NCBI GenBank assembly: GCA_032718475.1
Contig: JAUCBJ010009096.1
Location: forward strand, 1-64,000
Source of the DNA: Nemertoderma westbladi
Taxonomy: Eukaryota > Xenacoelomorpha > Nemertodermatida > Nemertodermatidae
Length of the DNA stretch: 64,000 bases
Direction: 5' to 3'
Every line of letters starts with the position of its first letter. The first letter of the stretch is position 1. This document shows positions 55,955 through 64,000 of this stretch, piece after piece. The notes under the pieces were generated by a model. It was not told the DNA's origin and made no database searches. It saw only the letters and a list, made by a program, of their open reading frames with translations. The position numbers and the translations under genes are program-made.

Positions 55955-58900
55955 ATTAAAATAACTACTTGACCCAACCGCAGCTACTGTACCACAGTCG
56001 ATAGCGGTTTAGGTCAGCAAGAAGTGCTAAATAACTACTTGACCCAACCGCAGCTACTGTACCACAGTCGATAGCGGTTTAGGTCAGCAAGAAGTGCTAA
56101 ATAACTACTTGACCCAACCGCAGCTACTGTACCACAGTCGATAGCGGTTTAGGTCAGCAAGAAGTGCTAAATAACTACTTGACCCAACCGCAGCTACTGT
56201 ACCACAGTCGATAGCGGTTTAGGTCAGCAAGAAGTGCTAAATAACTACTTGACCCAACCGCAGCTACTGTACCACAGTCGATAGCGGTTTAGGTCAGCAA
56301 GAAGTGCTAAATAACTACTTGACCCAACCGCAGCTACTGTACCACAGTCGATAGCGGTTTAGGTCAGCAAGAAGTGCTAAATAACTACTTGACCCAACCG
56401 CAGCTACTGTACCACAGTCGATAGCGGTTTAGGTCAACAAGAAGTGCTAAATAACTACTTGACCCAACCGCAGCTAGGTGTACTGTACCACAGTCGATAG
56501 CGGTTTAGGTCAGCAAGAAGTGCTAAATAACTACATGACCCAACCGCAGCGACTGTACCACAGTCAGTAGCGGTTTAGGTCAGCAAGAAGTGCTAAATAA
56601 CTACTTGACCCAACCGCAGCTACTGTACCACAGTCGATAGTGGTTTAGGTCAGCAAGAAGTGCTAAATAACTACTTGACCCAACCGCAGCTACTGTACCA
56701 CAGTCGATAGCGGTTTAGGTCAGCAAAAAGTGTTAAATAACTACTTGACCCAACCGCAGCTACTGCACCACAGTCGATAGCGGTTTAGGTCAGCAAGAAG
56801 TGCTAAATAACTACTTGACCCAACCGCAGCTACTGTACCACAGTCGATAGCGGTTTAGGTCAGCAAGAAGTGCTAAATAACTACTTGACCCAACCGCAGC
56901 TAATGTACCTCAGTCGATAGCGGTTTAGGTCAGCAAGAAGTGCTAAATAACTACATACTTGACCCAACCGCAGCTACTGTACCACAGTCGATAGCGGTTT
57001 AGGTCAGCAAGAAGTGCTAAATAACTACTGGACCCAACCGCAGCTACTGTACCACAGTCGATAGCGGTTTAGGTCAGCAAGAAGTGCTAAATAACTACTT
57101 GACCCAACCGCAGCTACTGTACCACAGTCGATAGCGGTTTAGGTCAGCAAGAAGTGCTAAATAACTACTTGACCCAACCGCAGCTACTGTACCACAGTCG
57201 ATAGCGGTTTAGGTCAGCAAGAGGTGCTAAATAACTACTTGACCCAACCGCAGCTACTGTACCACAGTCGATAGCGGTTTAGGTCAGCAAGAAGTGCTAA
57301 ATAACTACTTGACCCAACCGCAGCTTCTGTACCACAGTCGATAGCGGTTTAGGTCAGCAAGAAGTGCTAAATAACTACTTGACCCAACCGCAGCTACTGT
57401 ACCACAGTCGTTAGCGGGTTAGGTTGGCAAGAAGTGCTAAATAACTACTTGACCCAACCGCAGCTACTGTACCACAGTCGATAGCGGTTTAGGTCAGCAA
57501 GAAGTGCTAAATAACTACGTGACCCAACCGCAGCTACTGTACCACAGTCGATAGCGGTTTAGGTCAGCAAGAAGTGCTAAATAACTACTTGACCCAACCG
57601 CAGCTACTGTACCACAGTCGATAGCGGTTTAGGTCAGCAAGAAGTGCTAAATAACTACTTGACCCAACCGCAGCTACTGTACCACAGTCGATAGCGGTTT
57701 AGGTCAGCAAGAAGTGCTAAATAACTACTTGACCCAACCGCAGCTACTGTACCACAGTCGATAGCGGTTTAGGTCAGCAAGAAGTGCTAAATAACTACTT
57801 GACCCAACCGCAGCTACTGTACCACAGTCGATAGCGGTTTAGGTCAGCAAGAGGTGCTAAATAACTACTTGACCCAACCGCAGCTACTGTACCACAGTCG
57901 TTAGCGGGTTAGGTTGGCAAGAAGTGCTAAATAACTACTTGACCCAACCGCAGCTACTGTACCACAGTCGATAGCGGTTTAGGTCAGCAAGAAGTGCTAA
58001 ATAACTACGTGACCCAACCGCAGCTACTGTACCACAGTCGATAGCGGTTTAGGTCAGCAAGAAGTGCTAAATAACTACTTGACCCAACCGCAGCTACTGT
58101 ACCACAGTCGATAGCGGTTTAGGTCAGCAAGAAGTGCTAAATAACTTCTTGACCCAACCGCAGCTACTGTACCACAGTCGATAGCGGTTTAGGTCAGCAA
58201 GAAGTGCTAAATAACTACTTGACCCAACCGCAGCTACTGTACCACAGTCGATAGCGGTTTAGGTCAGCAAGAAGTGCTAAATAACTACTTGACCCAACCG
58301 CAGCTACTGTACCACAGTCGATAGCGGTTTAGGTCAGCAAGAAGTGCTAAATAACTACTTGACCCAACCGCAGCTACTGTACCACAGTCGATAGTGGTTT
58401 AGGTCAGCAGGAAGTGCTAAATAACTACTTGACCCAACCGCAGCTACTGTACCACAGTCGATAGCGGTTTAGGTCAACAAGAAGTGCTAAATAACTACTT
58501 GACCCAACCGCAGCTAGGTGTACTGTACCACAGTCGATAGCGGTTTAGGTCAGCAAGAAGTGCTAAATAACTACATGACCCAACCGCAGCGACTGTACCA
58601 CAGTCGTAGCGGTTTAGGTCAGCAAGAAGTGCTAAATAACTACTTGACCCAACCGCAGCTACTGTACCACAGTCGATAGTGGTTTAGGTCAGCAAGAAGT
58701 GCTAAATAACTACTTGACCCAACCGCAGCTACTGTACCACAGTCGATAGCGGTTTAGGTCAGCAAAAAGTGTTAAATAACTACTTGACCCAACCGCAGCT
58801 ACTGCACCACAGTCGATAGCGGTTTAGGTCAGCAAGAAGTGCTAAATAACTACTTGACCCAACCGCAGCTACTGTACCACAGTCGATAGCGGTTTAGGTC

Positions 58901-61900
58901 AGCAAGAAGTGCTAAATAACTACTTGACCCAACCGCAGCTAATGTACCTCAGTCGATAGCGGTTTAGGTCAGCAAGAAGTGCTAAATAACTACATACTTG
59001 ACCCAACCGCAGCTACTGTACCACAGTCGATAGCGGTTTAGGTCAGCAAGAAGTGCTAAATAACTACTGGACCCAACCGCAGCTACTGTACCACAGTCGA
59101 TAGCGGTTTAGGTCAGCAAGAAGTGCTAAATAACTACTTGACCCAACCGCAGCTACTGTACCACAGTCGATAGCGGTTTAGGTCAGCAAGAAGTGCTAAA
59201 TAACTACTTGACCCAACCGCAGCTACTGTACCACAGTCGATAGCGGTTTAGGTCAGCAAGAGGTGCTAAATAACTACTTGACCCAACCGCAGCTACTGTA
59301 CCACAGTCGATAGCGGTTTAGGTCAGCAAGAAGTGCTAAATAACTACTTGACCCAACCGCAGCTTCTGTACCACAGTCGATAGCGGTTTAGGTCAGCAAG
59401 AAGTGCTAAATAACTACTTGACCCAACCGCAGCTACTGTACCACAGTCGATAGCGGTTTAGGTCAGCAAGAAGTGCTAAATAACTACTTGACCCAACCGC
59501 AGCAACTGTACCACAGTCGATAGCGGTTTAGGTCAGCAAGAAGTGCTAAATAACTACTTGACCCAACCGCAGCTACTGTACCACAGTCGATAGCGGTTTA
59601 GGTCAGCAAGAAGTGCTAAATAACTACTTGACCCAACCGCAGCTACTGTACCACAGTCGATAGTGGTTTAGGTCAGCAAGAAGTGCGAAATAACTACTTG
59701 ACCCAACCGCAGCTACTGTACCACAGTCGATAGCGGTTTAGGTCAGCAAGAAGTGCTAATTAACTACTTGACCCAACCGCACCTAATGTACCACAGTCGA
59801 TAGCGGTTTAGGTCAGCAAGAAGTGCTAAATAACTACTTGACCCAACCGCAGCTACTGTACCACAGTCGATAGCGGTTTAGGTCAGCAAGAAGTGCTAAA
59901 TAACTACTTGACCCAACCGCAGCTACTGTACCACAGTCGATAGCGGTTTAGGTCAGCAAGAAGTGCTAAATAACTACTTGACCCAACCGCAGCTACTGTA
60001 CCACAGTCGATAGCGGTTTAGGTCAGCAAGAAGTGCTAAATAACTACTTGACCCAACCGCAGCTACTGTACCACAGTCGATAGCGGTTTAGGTCAGCAAG
60101 AGGTGCTAAATAACTACTTGACCCAACCGCAGCTACTGTACCACAGTCGTTAGCGGGTTAGGTTGGCAAGAAGTGCTAAATAACTACTTGACCCAACTGC
60201 AGCTACTGTACCACAGTCGATAGCGGTTTAGGTCAGCAAGAAGTGCTAAATAACTACGTGACCCAACCGCAGCTACTGTACCACAGTCGATAGCGGTTTA
60301 GGTCAGCAAGAAGTGCTATATAACTACTTGACCCAACCGCAGCTACTGTACCACAGTCGATAGCGGTTTAGGTCAGCAAGAAGTGCTAAATAACTTCTTG
60401 ACCCAACCGCAGCTACTGTACCACAGTCGATAGCGGTTTAGGTCAGCAAGAAGTGCTAAATAACTACTTGACCCAACCGCAGCTACTGTACCACAGTCGA
60501 TAGCGGTTTAGGTCAGCAAGAAGTGCTAAATAACTACTTGACCCAACCGCAGCTACTGTACCACAGTCGATAGCGGTTTAGGTCAGCAAGAAGTGCTAAA
60601 TAACTACTTGACCCAACCGCAGCTACTGTACCACAGTCGATAGCGGTTTAGGTCAGCAAGAAGTGCTAAATAACTACTTGACCCAACCGCAGCTACTGTA
60701 CCACAGTCGATAGCGGTTTAGGTCAGCAAGAAGTGCTAAATAACTACTTGACCCAACCGCAGCTACTGTACCACAGTCGATAGCGGTTTAGGTCAGCAAG
60801 AAGTGCTAAATAACTACTTGACCCAACCGCAGCTACTGTACCACAGTCGATAGTGGTTTAGGTCAGCAGGAAGTGCTAAATAACTACTTGACCCAACCGC
60901 AGCTACTGTACCACAGTCGATAGCGGTTTAGGTCAACAAGAAGTGCTAAATAACTACTTGACCCAACCGCAGCTAGGTGTACTGTACCACAGTCGATAGC
61001 GGTTTAGGTCAGCAAGAAGTGCTAAATAACTACTTGACCCAACCGCAGCGACTGTACCACAGTCGGTAGCGGTTTAGGTCAGCAAGAAGTGCTAAATAAC
61101 TACTTGACCCAACCGCAGCTACTGTACCACAGTCGATAGCGGTTTAGGTCAGCAAGAAGTGCTAAATAACTACTTGACCCAACCGCAGCTACTGTACCAC
61201 AGTCGATAGCGGTTTAGGTCAGCAAAAAGTGCTAAATAACTACTTGACCCAACCGCAGCTACTGCACCACAGTCGATAGCGGTTTAGGTCAGCAAGAAGT
61301 GCTAAATAACTACTTGACCCAACCGCAGCTGCTGTACCACAGTCGATAGCGGTTTAGGTCAGCAAGAAGTGCTAAATAACTACATACTTGACCCAACCGC
61401 AGCTACTGTACCACAGTCGATAGCGGTTTAGGTCAGCAAGAAGTGCTAAATAACTACTGGACCCAACCGCAGCTACTGTACCACAGTCGATAGCGGTTTA
61501 GGTCAGCAAGAAGTGCTAAATAACTTCTTGACCCAACCGCAGCTACTGTACCACAGTCGATAGCGGTTTAGGTCAGCAAGAAGTGCTAAATAACCACTTG
61601 ACCCAACCGCAGCTACTGTACCACAGTCGATAGCGGTTTAGGTCAGCAAGAAGTGCTAAATAACTACTTGACCCAACCGCAGCTACTGTACCACAGTCGA
61701 TAGCGGTTTAGGTCAGCAAGAAGTGCTAAATAACTACTTGACCCAACCGCAGCTACTGTACCACAGTCGATAGTGGTTTAGGTCAGCAGGAAGTGCTAAA
61801 TAACTACTTGACCCAACCGCAGCTACTGTACCACAGTCGATAGCGGTTTAGGTCAACAAGAAGTGCTAAATAACTACTTGACCCAACCGCAGCTAGGTGT

Positions 61901-64000
61901 ACTGTACCACAGTCGATAGCGGTTTAGGTCAGCAAGAAGTGCTAAATAACTACATGACCCAACCGCAGCGACTGTACCACAGTCAGTAGCGGTTTAGGTC
62001 AGCAAGAAGTGCTAAATAACTACTTGACCCAACCGCAGCTACTGTACCACAGTCGATAGTGGTTTAGGTCAGCAAGAAGTGCTAAATAACTACTTGACCC
62101 AACCGCAGCTACTGTACCACAGTCGATAGCGGTTTAGGTCAGCAAAAAGTGTTAAATAACTACTTGACCCAACCGCAGCTACTGCACCACAGTCGATAGC
62201 GGTTTAGGTCAGCAAGAAGTGCTAAATAACTACTTGACCCAACCGCAGCTACTGTACCACAGTCGATAGCGGTTTAGGTCAGCAAGAAGTGCTAAATAAC
62301 TACTTGACCCAACCGCAGCTAATGTACCTCAGTCGATAGCGGTTTAGGTCAGCAAGAAGTGCTAAATAACTACATACTTGACCCAACCGCAGCTACTGTA
62401 CCACAGTCGATAGCGGTTTAGGTCAGCAAGAAGTGCTAAATAACTACTGGACCCAACCGCAGCTACTGTACCACAGTCGATAGCGGTTTAGGTCAGCAAG
62501 AAGTGCTAAATAACTACTTGACCCAACCGCAGCTACTGTACCACAGTCGATAGCGGTTTAGGTCAGCAAGAGGTGCTAAATAACTACTTGACCCAACCGC
62601 AGCTACTGTACCACAGTCGATAGCGGTTTAGGTCAGCAAGAAGTGCTAAATAACTACTTGACCCAACCGCAGCTTCTGTACTACAGTCGATAGCGGTTTA
62701 GGTCAGCAAGAAGTGCTAAATAACTACTTGACCCAACCGCAGCTACTGTACCACAGTCGATAGCGGTTTAGGTCAGCAAGAAGTGCTAAATAACTACTTG
62801 ACCCAACCGCAGCTACTGTACCACAGTCGATAGCGGTTTAGGTCAGCAAGAAGTGCTAAATAACTACTTGACCCAACCGCAGCTACTGTACCACAGTCGA
62901 TAGCGGTTTAGGTCAGCAAGAAGTGCTAAATAACTACTTGACCCAACCGCAGCTACTGTACCACAGTCGATAGTGGTTTAGGTCAGCAAGAAGTGCGAAA
63001 TAACTACTTGACCCAACCGCAGCTACTGTACCACAGTCGATAGCGGTTTAGGTCAGCAAGAAGTGCTAAATAACTACTTGACCCAACCGCACCTACTGTA
63101 CCACAGTCGATAGCGGTTTAGGTCAGCAAGAAGTGCTAAATAACTACTTGACCCAACCGCAGCTACTGTACCACAGTCGATAGCGGTTTAGGTCAGCAAG
63201 AAGTGCTAAATAACTACTTGACCCAACCGCAGCTACTGTACCACAGTCGATAGCGGTTTAGGTCAGCAAGAAGTGCTAAATAACTACTTGACCCAACCGC
63301 AGCTACTGTACCACAGTCGATAGCGGTTTAGGTCAGCAAGAAGTGCTAAATAACTACTTGACCCAACCGCAGCTACTGTACCACAGTCGATAGCGGTTTA
63401 GGTCAGCAAGAGGTGCTAAATAACTACTTGACCCAACCGCAGCTACTGTACCACAGTCGTTAGCGGGTTAGGTTGGCAAGAAGTGCTAAATAACTACTTG
63501 ACCCAACCGCAGCTACTGTACCACAGTCGATAGCGGTTTAGGTCAGCAAGAAGTGCTAAATAACTACGTGACCCAACCGCAGCTACTGTACCACAGTCGA
63601 TAGCGGTTTAGGTCAGCAAGAAGTGCTAAATAACTACTTGACCCAACCGCAGCTACTGTACCACAGTCGATAGCGGTTTAGGTCAGCAAGAAGTGCTAAA
63701 TAACTTCTTGACCCAACCGCAGCTACTGTACCACAGTCGATAGCGGTTTAGGTCAGCAAGAAGTGCTAAATAACTACTTGACCCAACCGCAGCTACTGTA
63801 CCACAGTCGATAGCGGTTTAGGTCAGCAAGAAGTGCTAAATAACTACTTGACCCAACCGCAGCTACTGTACCACAGTCGATAGCGGTTTAGGTCAGCAAG
63901 AAGTGCTAAATAACTACTTGACCCAACCGCAGCTACTGTACCACAGTCGATAGCGGTTTAGGTCAGCAAGAAGTGCTAAATAACTACTTGACCCAACCGC
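55955..64000. repeat. 70 bp satellite array, about 115 copies, open at window end
   Basis: The monomer contains AAATAACTACTTGACCCAAC, CGCAGCTACTGTACCACAG and TCGATAGCGGTTTAGGTCAG. It has nested dyads: TGACCCAACCG pairs with CGGTTTAGGTCA, and ACTGT-ACC-ACAGT forms an inner hairpin. Most monomers are nearly identical. Rare variants recur in a fixed order (CTAGGTGTACTG, AGCGACTG, TAGTGGTTT, CAAAAAGTGTT, CTGCACC, TAATGTACCTC, CTACATACTTG), showing duplication of blocks of about 2.04 kb. No stop-free frame of note. The array continues past the end of the window. Confidence 0.97.

Overview
The window is nuclear DNA of an animal, most likely a marine invertebrate. The evidence is spliced genes with GT-AG introns, a polypyrimidine-tract-binding-protein (PTBP/hnRNP L) gene, a Dbl-type RhoGEF fragment, a Penelope-like element, APE-type LINEs, a tRNA-derived SINE and non-autonomous DNA transposons. 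I cannot place the species from sequence alone. By my estimate more than half of the window (about 37 kb) is tandem repeat. Almost every long open frame inside those arrays is an artefact of monomer length.

Layout. 1-3.8 kb: a 36-41 bp satellite, interrupted by a 5'-truncated RTE-like LINE (minus strand) and a tRNA-SINE (minus strand). 3.85-26.8 kb: two plus-strand exons read as the PH-domain end of a RhoGEF-like protein. Their 22.6 kb intron holds a terminal-inverted-repeat element and a 21.3 kb array of a 52 bp satellite. 28.5-30.3 kb: a 51 bp minisatellite abutting a broken Penelope-like element (RT plus GIY-YIG, minus strand) that ends in a poly-G tract. 31-39.6 kb: a duplicated segment whose second copy is split by a nearly complete RTE-like LINE (35,374-39,132, minus). 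A second, different LINE lies between the two copies, flanked by a perfect 29 bp target-site duplication. 39.6-43.3 kb: inverted-repeat (foldback) elements, G-tract-ended MITEs, a 51 bp hairpin and a GC-rich patch.

44.7-49.95 kb: the best gene, a two-coding-exon PTBP/hnRNP L-family protein of 667 residues with four RRMs. Its single coding intron contains about 69 copies of a 33 bp minisatellite and the 3' end of a LINE. 50.2-53.9 kb: 41 bp, 23 bp and 21 bp minisatellites. 54.3-55.3 kb: a possible 1 kb inverted-repeat element. 55.7-55.95 kb: a poly-G tract and a truncated MITE. 55.95 kb to the end: a 70 bp hairpin-forming satellite that runs out of the window.

The two host genes do not form a recognisable pathway. 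What links the region is repeat biology. Several unrelated satellites carry dyad symmetry in every monomer. Satellites have expanded inside introns of two genes. A MITE family with G-run termini, together with G/C runs in other elements, is associated with long homopolymer G/C tracts. The RTE-like LINE leaves trinucleotide tails that match its target site.
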